Positions 19,918 to 28,744 of a stretch of DNA of 64,000 nt are shown here, one piece after another. Location: NCBI RefSeq assembly GCF_022437945.1, contig NZ_CP092535.1, positions 4,390,001 through 4,454,000 of the forward strand. Reading direction: 5' to 3'. The position numbers and the translations under genes are program-made. Every line of letters starts with the position of its first letter. Position 1 is the stretch's first letter. Under the pieces are notes generated by a model, which saw only the letters and a list, made by a program, of their open reading frames with translations, was not told where the DNA came from and ran no database searches. This DNA comes from Nocardioides sp. TF02-7. GTDB lineage: Bacteria > Actinomycetota > Actinomycetes > Propionibacteriales > Nocardioidaceae.

Positions 19918-21193
19918 TCAGCGCCGGACGCGGAACCGGGCGCTGGTCGACCGGGTGTTGCCCGCCTTGTCGGTCGCCCAGACCTTGACCGTGTGGGCGC
20001 CCTTCTTCAGCCCGCGGAACGTCTGCGGCGAGCGGCACGCGACCTTCCGGCCCTTGTCGACCTGGCACTGGAACCGGAGGCCCGACGCCGGCGTGACGTT
20101 GTCGCTGCCGCGGAAGGTGACCCTCGCGGTGCGCTTCCCGACCGCGACCTTGGTGATCTTCACCGTCGGTGCGGCGCGGTCCGGGGCCGGCGCGCTGACG
20201 TTGCCGGTGTAGCCGGACCAGAAGACGTCCTGGACGCCGGTCAGGGGCGAGGTGTAGGTGCGCTCGTCGCAGCTCCCGCTCCGGATGCCGCCGATCACGG
20301 TGACGTCGCCGTTGTCGCCGACGACCATGCTGTCGCCGTCGGGCGAGAACATCAGCTCGTCGAGGACCGGGCCCTCGTCGGGACGCGGGATGTTGGTGGC
20401 GGCCACGCAGAGGTCGCCGGTCGACGGGAGCCCGGGGGCGTTGGAGGTCACCGGGTTGCCCGACGTGGCGTGGTCGTAGATCCGCTCCGGGTCGTAGTCC
20501 ATGAGGTAGGCGACGCGGGAGCCGTCGCGCGACACCGCCGGCGAGTTGAGGTCGTAGCTGAACGTGCCGTGCAGGTCGTAGGCGCTGAACCAGCTGATCC
20601 CCTTCGGCTCCGGGTGGTCCACGGGCACCAGGTGCATGACGGCCTCGTCGTCGACGACGACCTTGTTGTTGCCGACCCACGAGGGGCTGTAGCCGAGGAC
20701 CAGCCCGCGCAGCCGCACGGCGCCGTTGGGCACCGCGTCGGTGATCGCAGTGAGGTCGTCGATGACGAGCCGGCCCGCGCACTGCGAGGTGCGCAGCTGC
20801 GACCAGGCGACCTTGGTGCCGTCCGGCGAGATCACCGCGTCGAGCGGAGGGGGTGGTGCTGACGGTGCTGCAGCTGCCCTCGACGAAGAGGCCGGGCAGC
20901 TTGAACTGGGCGAGCCGCGTCCCGTCGGCGCGCAGCACCACGAGCGAGCTGCCCCGCACGGCGGCGATCCGACCGTTGTCGGACATCGACGGGTCGCTGT
21001 ACCCGCCGTCGGAGGTCACCCGCACCTGGCCGCTGCCGTCGGGGCGGGAGACCCACACGTTGCCGCCCTTGACGTAGACGAGGTGGCCGTCGGCGCTGGC
21101 GGCGCCGGCGGGCGGCGTGGCACCGGGAGCGGTGACGGCGAGGCCGGCCGCGGTCAGCAGGGCGGCGGCGCCGAGGGCGAGACGACGGAACAC
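19918..21193 (-). CDS. Secreted TolB-like beta-propeller protein with Ig-like tail
   Basis: About 424 residues. The N-terminal signal peptide MFRRLALGAAALLTAAGLA ends near an Ala-rich cleavage site. TolB/WD40-like blades include GHLVYVKGGNVWVSRPDGSG, ISPDGTKVAWSQL and FSPDGDSMVVGDNGDVTVIG. The last 80 residues form an Ig-like fold with two cysteines (RFQCQVDKGRKVACRS) and WATDKAGNTRSTSARF. An extracytoplasmic binding protein is likely; no enzyme motif. GTG at 21191-21193 follows a GGAGG site. One frame break at G5 20849-20853 (four needed). Confidence 0.82.
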
Positions 21194-21219
21194 GGGGGTC
21201 CTCCGGGATCGGGAGCGGT

Positions 21220-21231
21220 CGACGTACGTCG
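21220..21231. promoter_or_regulatory. Palindrome upstream of the propeller gene
   Basis: CGACGTACGTCG is a perfect 12-base palindrome 27 bases upstream of the GTG start. It could be an operator for the secreted protein's promoter. No -10 or -35 is clear in the rest of the 174-base gap. Confidence 0.3.
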
Positions 21232-21367
21232 CCGGGCGCCCGCGGAGGCGGGTGTGGCGACCGGACCATCCCACCGCGCCGGAGGCGGCGCCGGCTTCCG
21301 CCGCGAGGCGCAACCGGCTCCTCCTCGCGGATGAAACCTGCCGCGGCCGGGGGTCAGCGGGAGCCGC

Positions 21368-21835
21368 TCACTCCTGCGGGTCGGTGGCCGCCAGCACCGC
21401 GCGCAGCTCCTGCACCGCCGTCCGGGCGCGGGCGCCGTCGGAGCCGTGGATGCCGAGGGCGGAGACCGTGGTGCCGTCGGCGAGGTCGAGCTGCGGCCAG
21501 GGAGCGCCCGGCGGCATCCGCACGGCGATCACCTCGGCCCACTCGTAGCGCCGCTTCCGGAAGCCGTTGACGACGACCAGTCCGTCCGTCGTCGCGGTGA
21601 TCCGCGACCGCGCCAGCGCCAGCAGGAGCAGCACCCCGACGCCGACGAACGCGACGACCGTCGCCCGCTGGAGGATCCCGACGTCCTCCTTGGTCTGCTG
21701 GGGGAAGCTGATCCACAGCCCCGCGAACGCGCCGACGAGCACGAACGCGAACACGATCCCGGCGATCCGGGGGCCGAACGGCCGCCAGGTCCGCGGCAGG
21801 TCCGGGACCGCGCCCGGCTCAGAGGCGGCAGGCAT
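21368..21835 (-). CDS. PH-domain membrane protein
   Basis: Intact, 155 residues. Two hydrophobic helices (IAGIVFAFVLVGAFAGLWI and ATVVAFVGVGVLLLLALA) precede a bacterial PH domain (ITATTDGLVVVNGFRKRRY, WAEVIAVRMPPG). Such a protein follows hisG in many actinobacteria; its role is unknown. ATG at 21833-21835 lies inside the end of hisG (17-base overlap), so translation is coupled. Confidence 0.88.
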   Translation of the reverse strand: MPAASEPGAVPDLPRTWRPFGPRIAGIVFAFVLVGAFAGLWISFPQQTKEDVGILQRATVVAFVGVGVLLLLALARSRITATTDGLVVVNGFRKRRYEWAEVIAVRMPPGAPWPQLDLADGTTVSALGIHGSDGARARTAVQELRAVLAATDPQE

Positions 21836-22665
21836 GGATGTCGGTGAGCAGGATGCCGCGGGCGCCGATGTCCCAGAGCTCGTCCATGAGCCGCTGTGCG
21901 CCGTCCCGCGGGATCATCGCCCGCACGGCGACCCAGCCCTCGCGGTGCAGCGGGGAGATGGTGGGGCCCTCGATGCCCGGCGTCAGGGCCACGGCCTCGT
22001 TGACCCGGCCCGCCTCGATGTCGTAGTCCATCATCACGTAGCCGCGCGCCACGAGCACGCCGTCGATCCGGCGCTTGAAGATCTCGAAGGCCGAGGACCG
22101 GTCGCCCGCCCGGGCGATCAGCACCGCCTCCGACTCGAGGATGGCCTCGCCGAACACCTCGAGCCCGGCCCGCCGCAGCGTCGTGCCGGTCTCGACGACG
22201 TCGGCGATGACGTCGGCCACGCCGAGCTGGATACTGGTCTCGACCGCGCCGTCGAGACGGACCACCGTCGCGTCGATGCCGCGCTGGTCGAGGAACGACC
22301 GCACGATGCCGTCGTACGACGTCGCGATGCGGGCACCGGCGAGCTGCGCGTGGTCGGTGTACTGCCCCTGCGGGCCGGCGAAGCGGAAGGTGCTGCGTCC
22401 GAAGCCGAGGGGGCAGCACCTCCTCCGCCTTGGCACCGGAGTCGTGCAGCAGGTCGCGGCCGGTGATGCCGACGTCGAGCGTTCCCTCGCCGACGTAGAG
22501 CGCGATGTCGCGGGGGCGCAGGTAGAAGAACTCGACGTCGTTCTCGGCGTCGACGAGCCGCAGCTCCTTGGAGTCGCTGCGCTGGCGGTAGCCGCACTCA
22601 CGGAGGATGTCGGTCGCCGCGGTGGAGAGCGCCCCCTTGTTGGGGATCGCGATCTTGAGCGTCAT
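21819..22665 (-). CDS. hisG: ATP phosphoribosyltransferase
   Basis: First enzyme of histidine synthesis (ATP + PRPP to phosphoribosyl-ATP), long form with C-terminal regulatory domain, about 281 residues. MTLKIAIPNKGALSTAATDI begins the catalytic domain; GVADVIADVVETGTTLRRAG is the PRPP loop; the tail ends ILLTDIHACRL. One frame break at G5 22409-22413 (four needed). It follows hisE by 13 bases at the distal end of the riboflavin operon. Confidence 0.96.
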
Positions 22666-22678
22666 GGGTGGTGGTCCC

Positions 22679-22942
22679 TCAGAGGTGGGCGTAGACGTCG
22701 TCGGGCTCGAGCCCGAGGGCCAGCATCAGCACCTGGGCGTGGTAGAGCAGCTGGCTGATCTCCTCGGCTGCGCGCTCCCTGCCCTCGTGCTCGGCGGCCA
22801 TCCAGGACTCGGCGGCCTCCTCGACCAGCTTCTTCCCGATGGCGTGCACGCCGGCGTCGAGCGCCGCCACGGTGCCGCTGCCGGCGGGTCGGCTGCGCGC
22901 CTTCTCGCTCAGCTCGGCCCAGAGCTCGTCGAACGTCTTCAC
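22679..22942 (-). CDS. hisE: Phosphoribosyl-ATP pyrophosphatase
   Basis: Second step of histidine synthesis. Intact, 87 residues of the MazG/all-alpha NTP pyrophosphatase fold: KKLVEEAAESWMAAEHEG with the metal-binding E-x2-E pattern and EEISQLLYHAQVLMLALGL. ATG at 22940-22942 lies six bases after the ribH stop. Confidence 0.96.
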   Translation of the reverse strand: MKTFDELWAELSEKARSRPAGSGTVAALDAGVHAIGKKLVEEAAESWMAAEHEGRERAAEEISQLLYHAQVLMLALGLEPDDVYAHL

Positions 22943-22948
22943 GAGCGG

Positions 22949-23448
22949 TCAGCCTATGCCGTCGCGGCGCCGGATCCGCTTCAGGGTCTGGGCGGTGAGA
23001 AGCGCGGCGGCGGCCGCCTCGTAGCCCTTGTCCTCCTTCGACCCCTCGAGCCCGGCGCGGTCGAGGGCCTGCTGCTCGGTGTCGCAGGTGAGGACGCCGA
23101 ACCCGACCGCGGTCTGGTGGTCGAGGGCGACCCGGTTGAGGCCGTCGGTCGCGGCGTTGCAGACGTACTCGAAGTGCGGCGTGCCGCCGCGGATCACGAC
23201 GCCGAGCGCCACGACGGCGTCGTAGGCCTGGGCGGCGAGGGGGCGGCGGCGACCACCGGCAGCTCGAACGTGCCCGGCACCCGGTAGACCACCGGCGCCT
23301 CCACCTGGTGGTCGGCGAAGGCACGCTGGGCGCCGGCCAGCAGCCCGTCCATGACCGTGGTGTGCCAGCTGGCCGCCACGACCGCGACCCGCAGGTCGTG
23401 GCAGTCGACGGGTTCGACGGTGGGTGCTCCCGTGTCCGGCCATCTCAC
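22949..23448 (-). CDS. ribH: 6,7-dimethyl-8-ribityllumazine synthase
   Basis: Penultimate riboflavin enzyme, forms icosahedral or pentameric shells. About 166 residues: DLRVAVVAASWHTTVMDGLL, VPGTFELPVV, LGVVIRGGTPHFEYVC and GFGVLTCDTEQQALDRAG. One frame break at G5 23239-23243 (length should be six, or three). ATG at 23446-23448, 13 bases after ribBA. Confidence 0.95.
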
Positions 23449-23461
23449 AACGCTCCAGCGG

Positions 23462-24709
23462 TCAGGTCGCCCCTCCGGCAGGGGGCGCGTCGAGGTTCGG
23501 CAGGTCGTGGCCCATCCGGTCCCGCTTGGTCAGCAGGTAGGCCAGGTTGTGGTCGTTGGGGTGCGGCGTCAGCGGCACCCGCTCGGCGACGGGGACACCG
23601 TAGTCCTCCAGGTTGCGGACCTTGTCGGGGTTGTTGGTCAGCAGCCGCACCGACCGGACGCCGAGGTCCTTGAGGATCTGGGTCGCCGCGCCGTAGTGGC
23701 GGGCGTCCGCGGGGAGGCCGAGGTCGAGGTTGGCGTCGACGGTGTCGCGGCCGCCGTCCTGGAGCTGGTAGGCCTGCAGCTTCGCGACCAGACCGATGCC
23801 GCGCCCCTCGTGGCCGCGCAGGTAGACCACGACCCCGCGCCCCTCGGCGACGATCCGGTCCATCGCCTCGTCGAGCTGCGGGCCGCAGTCGCACCGGCTG
23901 CTGCCGAAGACGTCGCCGGTCAGGCACTCCGAGTGCACCCGGGTCAGCACCGGCTCGCCGTCGGCGAGCGCCGCCGGGTCGCCGTGGACCAGCGCGACGT
24001 GCTCGCTGCCGTCGACGGTGATCGTGTAGCCGTAGGCGGTGAAGGTGCCGCGGCTGGTGGGCAGGCGGGTCTCGGCCTCGCGGACGACGTGGACCTCGGT
24101 GCGCCGGCGGTACTTCACCAGCTCCTCGATCGAGATCATCGCGACGTCGTTGTCGTCGGCGAACGCCCGCAGCTCCGGTGCCCGCTTCATGGTGCCGTCG
24201 TCGTTGACGACCTCGACGAGGACGCCCGCGGGGGTGAGCCCGGCGAGCTTGCACAGGTCGACCGCGGCCTCGGTGTGGCCGCGTCGTGCGAGCACGCCGC
24301 CCTCCCGGTAGCGCAGCGGGAACACGTGCCCGGGCCGGGTGATCTCCCAGGGCTCGGTCGCGGAGTCGGCGAGGACCCGCGCCGTGTGCGCCCGGTCGGC
24401 GGCCGAGATGCCGGTGGTCACGCCGTCCCGGGCGTCGACGGAGATGGTGTACGCCGTGCGCATCCGGTCCTTGTTGTGGGGGGTCATCAGCGGGATCTCC
24501 AGCCGGTCGAGCATCTCCCCCGGCATCGGCACGCAGATCACCCCGCTGCTGTGACGGATGGTCCAGGCCATCAGCTCGGGCGTCGCCTTGGCGGCGGCGA
24601 AGATGATGTCGCCCTCGTTCTCCCGGTCCTCGTCGTCGACGACGATCACCGCCTTGCCGGCGGCGATGTCCTCGATCGCGCGCTCGACGGGGTCCAGCCT
24701 CACGGACAT
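23462..24709 (-). CDS. ribBA: Bifunctional DHBP synthase / GTP cyclohydrolase II
   Basis: Intact, 415 residues. The N-terminal RibB domain carries VVDDEDRENEGDIIFAA and makes dihydroxybutanone phosphate from ribulose 5-phosphate. The C-terminal GTP cyclohydrolase II has SECLTGDVFGSSRCDCGPQL with the three zinc cysteines and LRGHEGRGIGLVAKLQAY. The two branches of riboflavin precursor synthesis are thus joined. ATG at 24707-24709 follows the ribE stop by one base. Confidence 0.97.
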   Translation of the reverse strand: MSVRLDPVERAIEDIAAGKAVIVVDDEDRENEGDIIFAAAKATPELMAWTIRHSSGVICVPMPGEMLDRLEIPLMTPHNKDRMRTAYTISVDARDGVTTGISAADRAHTARVLADSATEPWEITRPGHVFPLRYREGGVLARRGHTEAAVDLCKLAGLTPAGVLVEVVNDDGTMKRAPELRAFADDNDVAMISIEELVKYRRRTEVHVVREAETRLPTSRGTFTAYGYTITVDGSEHVALVHGDPAALADGEPVLTRVHSECLTGDVFGSSRCDCGPQLDEAMDRIVAEGRGVVVYLRGHEGRGIGLVAKLQAYQLQDGGRDTVDANLDLGLPADARHYGAATQILKDLGVRSVRLLTNNPDKVRNLEDYGVPVAERVPLTPHPNDHNLAYLLTKRDRMGHDLPNLDAPPAGGAT

Positions 24710-24710
24710 G

Positions 24711-25325
24711 TCACTTCTCCTTGATGTAGGCGCGCACGAGCTTCTCGACGTGCTTGGCCAGGACGTCCACCTCGAGGTTCACCGGGTCGCCGGTGCGGCG
24801 GAAGCCGAGGGTGGTGCGGGCGAGGGTCTCGGGGATCAGGCTGACGGTGAACGAGCGCTCCTTCGCCTCGACGACGGTCAGCGACGTGCCGTCGACGGTG
24901 ACGGAGCCCTGGTCGACGAGGTAGCGGCCCAGGTCGCCGTCCTCGCCGTCGGGCAGCTCGATCTCCACGACGTCCCAGTGCTCGCTCGGGCTCCGGCTCG
25001 TCACCACCCCCACGCCGTCGACGTGCCCCTGCACGACGTGCCCACCGAGCCGTTTGGCGGCGGTGACCGCCCGCTCGAGGTTGACCCGGTCGCCCGGCCG
25101 GAGCGTGCCGGTGCTGGTCCGGGCGAGGGTCTGGGCCATCACGTCGGCGGTCCAGGTGCGGTCGGTGCGCTCGGCGACGGTCAGGCAGCACCCGTTGACG
25201 GCGATCGAGTCGCCCAGAGCGGTGTCCTCGAGCGTGGTGGCCGCCTCGATGGTGAGCCGGAGCGCGTCGCCCTGGTCGGCGACCGTGGTGACGGTGCCGA
25301 GCTCCTCGACGATGCCGGTGAACAT
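24711..25325 (-). CDS. ribE: Riboflavin synthase alpha chain
   Basis: Intact, 204 residues in two homologous lumazine-binding halves. It begins MFTGIVEELGTV, has GDSIAVNGCCLTV in the N-half and QGSVTVDGTSLTVVEAKERS in the C-half, with LGGHVVQGHVDGVG between. It dismutates two lumazines to riboflavin. ATG at 25323-25325 overlaps the ribD stop. Confidence 0.97.
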   Translation of the reverse strand: MFTGIVEELGTVTTVADQGDALRLTIEAATTLEDTALGDSIAVNGCCLTVAERTDRTWTADVMAQTLARTSTGTLRPGDRVNLERAVTAAKRLGGHVVQGHVDGVGVVTSRSPSEHWDVVEIELPDGEDGDLGRYLVDQGSVTVDGTSLTVVEAKERSFTVSLIPETLARTTLGFRRTGDPVNLEVDVLAKHVEKLVRAYIKEK

Positions 25326-26386
25326 CAGCGTCCCTCCCCGTGCGACCCGGTGGGTCGCGGCTCCATGACCACCCGGACGTTCGCCTCGTCGCCCTCGCCG
25401 ACCACGGCGACGCCGGTGATCCGCAGCCGCAGCGCTTCGGCGATGGTCCCGATGCCGAGGTCGCCGACCGCGTTGCGGCCGGCGCCGAGCAGCATCGGCG
25501 CGACGTAGGCGACCACCTCGTCGACCACGCCCGCCTGCAGGAACGCGGCGGCGAGCGTCGGCCCGCCCTCGAGGAGGACGTGGTGCCGCTCGTGGTCGCG
25601 GCGGAGCGCGGCGAGGGCGGCGCGCGGGTCGCGCGTGTGGAGCTGGACGGTCGGCGCCGTGTCGTCGAGCACCCGCCGGTCGGGTGCCAGCTCGCGCTCC
25701 CCCACCACCGCGCGCAGCGGCTGGTGCGGCAGCGGCTGGTCGTGGTCGTCACGAACGGTCAGCAGCGGGTCGTCGACCTCGACCGTCCCCGTGCCGACGA
25801 GGATCGCGTCGCACAGGGCGCGCAGGACGTGGGTGTCGCGCCGCGCGGCGGCCGAGGACACCCACCGCGACGAGCCGTCGGCGGCGGCGCTCCGGCCGTC
25901 GATCGTCGTCGCCAGCTTCCAGGTGACGAACGGGCGGCCGTTCTCGTGGGCGAACGTCCACGCCCGGTTGAGCGCCCGGGCCTCGTCGACGAGGAGGCCC
26001 GCCTCGACCGCCACCCCCGCCGCGGCGAGCGCCTCCAGCCCGCCGCCGGCGACCGGGTTGGGGTCGCGCTGCGCGACAACGACGCGGGTCACCCCCGCGT
26101 CGACCAGGGCCGCCACGCACGGCCCGGTGCGGCCGGTGTGGTTGCACGGCTCCAGCGTGACCACCGCGGTCGCGCCGCGGGCGCGGTCACCGGCGGCGCG
26201 GAGCGCCTCGACCTCGGCATGGGGCGTCCCGGCGCCGCGGTGGTGGCCCTCCCCGACCACCTCGCCGTCCGGCCCGAGCAGCACGCAACCCACCCGGGGG
26301 TTGGGCAGCAACGGCACACCAGGCGCCGCGGCGATCCGCAGCGCGCGGTGCATCGCGTCGTACTCGCGGGTGAAGCTCTCCACCAC
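25325..26386 (-). CDS. ribD: Bifunctional riboflavin deaminase/reductase
   Basis: Intact, about 353 residues. The N-terminal cytidine-deaminase-type domain has PHAEVEALRAAGDRA and LEPCNHTGRTGPC (zinc ligands); the C-terminal reductase has PFVTWKLATTIDGRSAAADG and HHVLLEGGPTLAAAF. First gene after the FMN riboswitch. GTG at 26384-26386 is preferred because GGGAGGG lies eight bases upstream. Confidence 0.95.
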   Translation of the reverse strand: MVESFTREYDAMHRALRIAAAPGVPLLPNPRVGCVLLGPDGEVVGEGHHRGAGTPHAEVEALRAAGDRARGATAVVTLEPCNHTGRTGPCVAALVDAGVTRVVVAQRDPNPVAGGGLEALAAAGVAVEAGLLVDEARALNRAWTFAHENGRPFVTWKLATTIDGRSAAADGSSRWVSSAAARRDTHVLRALCDAILVGTGTVEVDDPLLTVRDDHDQPLPHQPLRAVVGERELAPDRRVLDDTAPTVQLHTRDPRAALAALRRDHERHHVLLEGGPTLAAAFLQAGVVDEVVAYVAPMLLGAGRNAVGDLGIGTIAEALRLRITGVAVVGEGDEANVRVVMEPRPTGSHGEGR

Positions 26387-26439
26387 TTGGGTTCCCTCCC
26401 GTCGTCCGCTGCGGACTCTGGGGCGTGGCGGGCGGAGAG

Positions 26440-26458
26440 CGCCGGCGGAAGGCCGGCG
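26440..26458 (-). promoter_or_regulatory. Hairpin in riboswitch expression platform
   Basis: CGCCGGC and GCCGGCG form a perfect 7-base stem with a 5-base loop, between the FMN aptamer and the ribD ribosome site. No U tract follows, so it may be a GC-rich terminator or a switching arm. A second small inverted repeat, GTCCGC/GCGGAC at 26404-26416, lies just before the ribosome site. Confidence 0.5.
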
Positions 26459-26470
26459 ACTGCCGCTCGT

Positions 26471-26620
26471 GCGTGCGCTTCCCATCCGGACTTTGACCGT
26501 CGGTCCAGGATTCCCACCTGGTCAACCGACCACTGGCTGTGGCCGGGTCGCGGACTCCGCGGAGAAGCAGCTTCTCCCCCGTCACCGCCGGCTCGGAGTT
26601 TCACCGACCCCAGAGCACGC
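26471..26620 (-). promoter_or_regulatory. FMN riboswitch (RFN element)
   Basis: The conserved aptamer blocks are all present on the minus strand: GGTCGGTGAAACTCCGAG, CCGGCGGTGACGG, AGTCCGCGACCCGG, GACCAGGTGGGAATCCTGG, and ACCGACGGTCAAAGTCCGGA. P1 is closed by GCGTGC (26615-26620) with GCACGC (26471-26476). FMN binding should reduce expression of the rib genes and, by readthrough, of hisE and hisG. It occupies most of the 300-base gap before ribD. Confidence 0.96.
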
Positions 26621-26654
26621 GAGCTCTTTGCAGGGACAAGCCTGCCACAGGTCG

Positions 26655-26684
26655 GGTCTATTCCCGCACCGTGACGTCGGTCAC
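26655..26684 (-). promoter_or_regulatory. Candidate rib operon promoter
   Basis: GTGACC (26679-26684) and TAGACC (26655-26660) on the minus strand are 18 bases apart and would start transcription near 26648, about 28 bases before the riboswitch. The -35 overlaps the hairpin after the AIM24 genes. Confidence 0.45.
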
Positions 26685-26686
26685 GG
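26669..26686 (-). terminator. Hairpin after AIM24 gene
   Basis: CCGTGAC-GTCG-GTCACGG forms a 7-base stem and 4-base loop starting one base after the AIM24 stop. No U tract follows, as is usual for GC-rich actinobacteria. It separates the stress island from the rib operon. Confidence 0.5.
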
Positions 26687-27424
26687 TCACTGCTGCTGGC
26701 TCTGCGCCACCAGCTGGCGGCCGAGGATCCCCTTCTGGCCGGTCGAGAGCAGACTGGTCTGCGACTCCACCAGCCGCATCACCGCCGGGTCCTCCCGCAC
26801 GACCTCCGAGGACTGCAGCAGGATGTCGCCCTCGCCGGTGAAGTCGTACTGCCGCTCCTCCCCCGACTCCCGCCCCAGCAGGCCCTGGACCCCCGCCAGG
26901 AACGACTGCGTCATCCAGTGGGCGTCGTAGTGGTGCGACGGCGACGGGCAGTCGGCCCACCCCAGCAGGGCCTCCGGGTCGGCACGGAACGGTGGCTTGG
27001 TGAAGATCACCGGCCCGTTGGACGAGGCCAGGAACTTGCCGGTCCCGATCAGCGTCACGAAGCCGGGGACGATCGACTGCTTGAGCTCGAGCGCCGGGTC
27101 GAAGCCGAGCAGGTTGCCGGCCTTGATCGTCAGGTTGCCGTCGTCGAGGTCGAAGGAGTTGATGTTGTAGCCACGGTCGCCGACGACGACCTTGCCGTGC
27201 CCGTGGGCGATGACCCAGTCCTGCACGTAGATCGGCGAGGAGAACCGCGCGGCGACCCACGACGCCTGCGATGCGTAGGTGTTGACCGCCTCGAAGCCGA
27301 CGTCGCCGTAGTAGGCGATCATGGCGCCCTTGGAGAGGAACCACTCGCCCTGGAGCGCGACCGAGAACGCGTAGTCGTTGACGTTGTCGTCGACGGGCAG
27401 CGTGTCGGCGTTGAAGGTCTGCAT
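26687..27424 (-). CDS. AIM24-family protein A
   Basis: Intact, 245 residues of the AIM24 (TerD-associated) beta-rich family. MQTFNADTLPVDDNVNDYAF begins the domain; glycine-containing strands such as SKGAMIAYYGDVGFEA, VIAHGHGKVVVGDRGYNIN and NGPVIFTKPPFRADPEAL follow. No enzyme motif or signal peptide. Function unknown; relatives occur near TerD genes and are thought to act at membranes or in stress responses. ATG at 27422-27424 with GGAGG before it. It is the last of three tandem paralogues. Confidence 0.82.
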   Translation of the reverse strand: MQTFNADTLPVDDNVNDYAFSVALQGEWFLSKGAMIAYYGDVGFEAVNTYASQASWVAARFSSPIYVQDWVIAHGHGKVVVGDRGYNINSFDLDDGNLTIKAGNLLGFDPALELKQSIVPGFVTLIGTGKFLASSNGPVIFTKPPFRADPEALLGWADCPSPSHHYDAHWMTQSFLAGVQGLLGRESGEERQYDFTGEGDILLQSSEVVREDPAVMRLVESQTSLLSTGQKGILGRQLVAQSQQQ

Positions 27425-27444
27425 GGTCGGATCCTCCCGGTTGT

Positions 27445-28088
27445 TCAGAACTTCTGCTCGGACGCCTGCACGTAGACCGTGCCGTGGCCGGAGACGTGGA
27501 GCTGGAACGCCTCGCCCGAGCCGCGCCCGACGACGTCGCGGAACCCGACCTTGGCCTTGAGGTCGACCTGGAGGGCGCCGGTGTGGCCGACGTAGGCCTG
27601 CGGGTCGACCCCGACCGTCTCGCCGTTGAGCTGCAGCGGGAAGGACCCGCCAGTGCGAGAGCACCACCACCGAGCCGTGGCCGAACACCCTCGTGGTGGC
27701 GACGCCCTGGCCGGTGAGCGCGCCCCGGGCCATCGCCTTGATGCCGCCCTGCGCGATCACCTCCACGCTGGTCTGGAGGGCGGCGTCGTAGGCGAGCAGC
27801 CGGTCGGCCTCGACCGAGAGCGAGTCGCCGGCCAGGTCGATCACCGTGACACGGAGGCCGCGGTAGCCGTAGAGCACGTTCCCGTTGCCCTCGGCCGCCA
27901 TCAGGGGGTTGGACTCCCCGGCGAGCATCGCGCCGACCGCGCCGCGCACGCCCTGGCTCAGGCCGGACACCGGGCGGAACGCGACCTGGCCGTCGTAGCC
28001 GAGCATCGCCCCGCGACGGGCGAGGACCGCGGTCTGGGGGACCGACCTGCGCCCGGACCACCTTGGAGTTGATCTTCTCGAACGGCAC
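27445..28088 (-). CDS. AIM24-family protein B
   Basis: About 213 residues: MPFEKINSKVVRAQV, RRGAMLGYDGQVAFRPVSG, GVATTRVFGHGSVVVLSH and a C-terminal GHGTVYVQASEQKF. The closing GTVYVQ resembles GTVYIQPAER of the neighbour, showing common ancestry. Frame breaks: G5 at 28036-28040 (four needed) and C3 at 27646-27648 (two needed). Second of three tandem copies; 20 bases separate it from copy A. Confidence 0.8.
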
Positions 28089-28101
28089 CGCGACCTCCTC
28101 C

Positions 28102-28719
28102 TCAGCGCTCGGCGGGCTGGATGTAGACGGTGCCCTGGCCCTCGAACCGCAGCGAGAACGGCTCGCCGCCGCCCTCGCCGATCAGCGACTTCCAGGAGAT
28201 GCCGGACACCAGGGTCATGTTCATCCGGCCGTGGGAGGCGACGTAGGCGTCCGGGTCGACGACCACGGGCATCCCCGGACGCACCTCCAGGCCGATCATG
28301 GGGCCGTCGGAGGTGACCGCGACCTGGCCGTCGCCGCTGACGGTCGTCGTGGCGAGGCCCTGGCCGGTCGTCATGCCCTGCAACCCGGCGAACTTCACGT
28401 CGAGGCGCAGCGACGGGGTCACCGCCAGGATGTGCTCGGACTCCACGGTGAGCACGTCGCCGGTCAGGTCGATGACGATCACGTCCTGCGCGTCCTGCGC
28501 GAGGTAGACGAGCCCGGTCCCGGTGCAGTCCATGAGCGAGATCGACTCACCGGCGATCTTCTGCTTGAGGGCGGCCTTGAAGCCGCCCCCGCCGCCCATG
28601 CCGGCGTTCTTGAACTCGACGTTGCCGGCGTAGGCGATCATCGCGCCCTGCGCGGCGCGGATGCTGTCACCGGACAGGTGGGCGTGGAGCACACGCCCCT
28701 CAGCGGTCAGGGTGGCCAC
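28102..28719 (-). CDS. AIM24-family protein C
   Basis: Intact, 205 residues: LHAHLSGDSIRAAQGAMIAY, VEFKNAGMGGGGGFKAALKQ, KIAGESISLMDCTGTGLVYL and LRFEGQGTVYIQPAER. It is the first of three tandem AIM24 genes and follows the DUF475 gene by 25 bases. The glycine run near residue 45 is typical of the family. Function unknown. Confidence 0.82.
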   Translation of the reverse strand: MATLTAEGRVLHAHLSGDSIRAAQGAMIAYAGNVEFKNAGMGGGGGFKAALKQKIAGESISLMDCTGTGLVYLAQDAQDVIVIDLTGDVLTVESEHILAVTPSLRLDVKFAGLQGMTTGQGLATTTVSGDGQVAVTSDGPMIGLEVRPGMPVVVDPDAYVASHGRMNMTLVSGISWKSLIGEGGGEPFSLRFEGQGTVYIQPAER

Positions 28720-28744
28720 GAGTCACGATGCCTTTCTGCGAGGT

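Noticed and set aside
18095..21313. Very long open frame on the minus strand across the PLP enzyme, kinase and propeller genes
   Set aside because: GC-rich DNA keeps antisense frames open. Its product is Arg/Pro/Ala-rich shadow sequence except where it coincides with the true propeller N-terminus.
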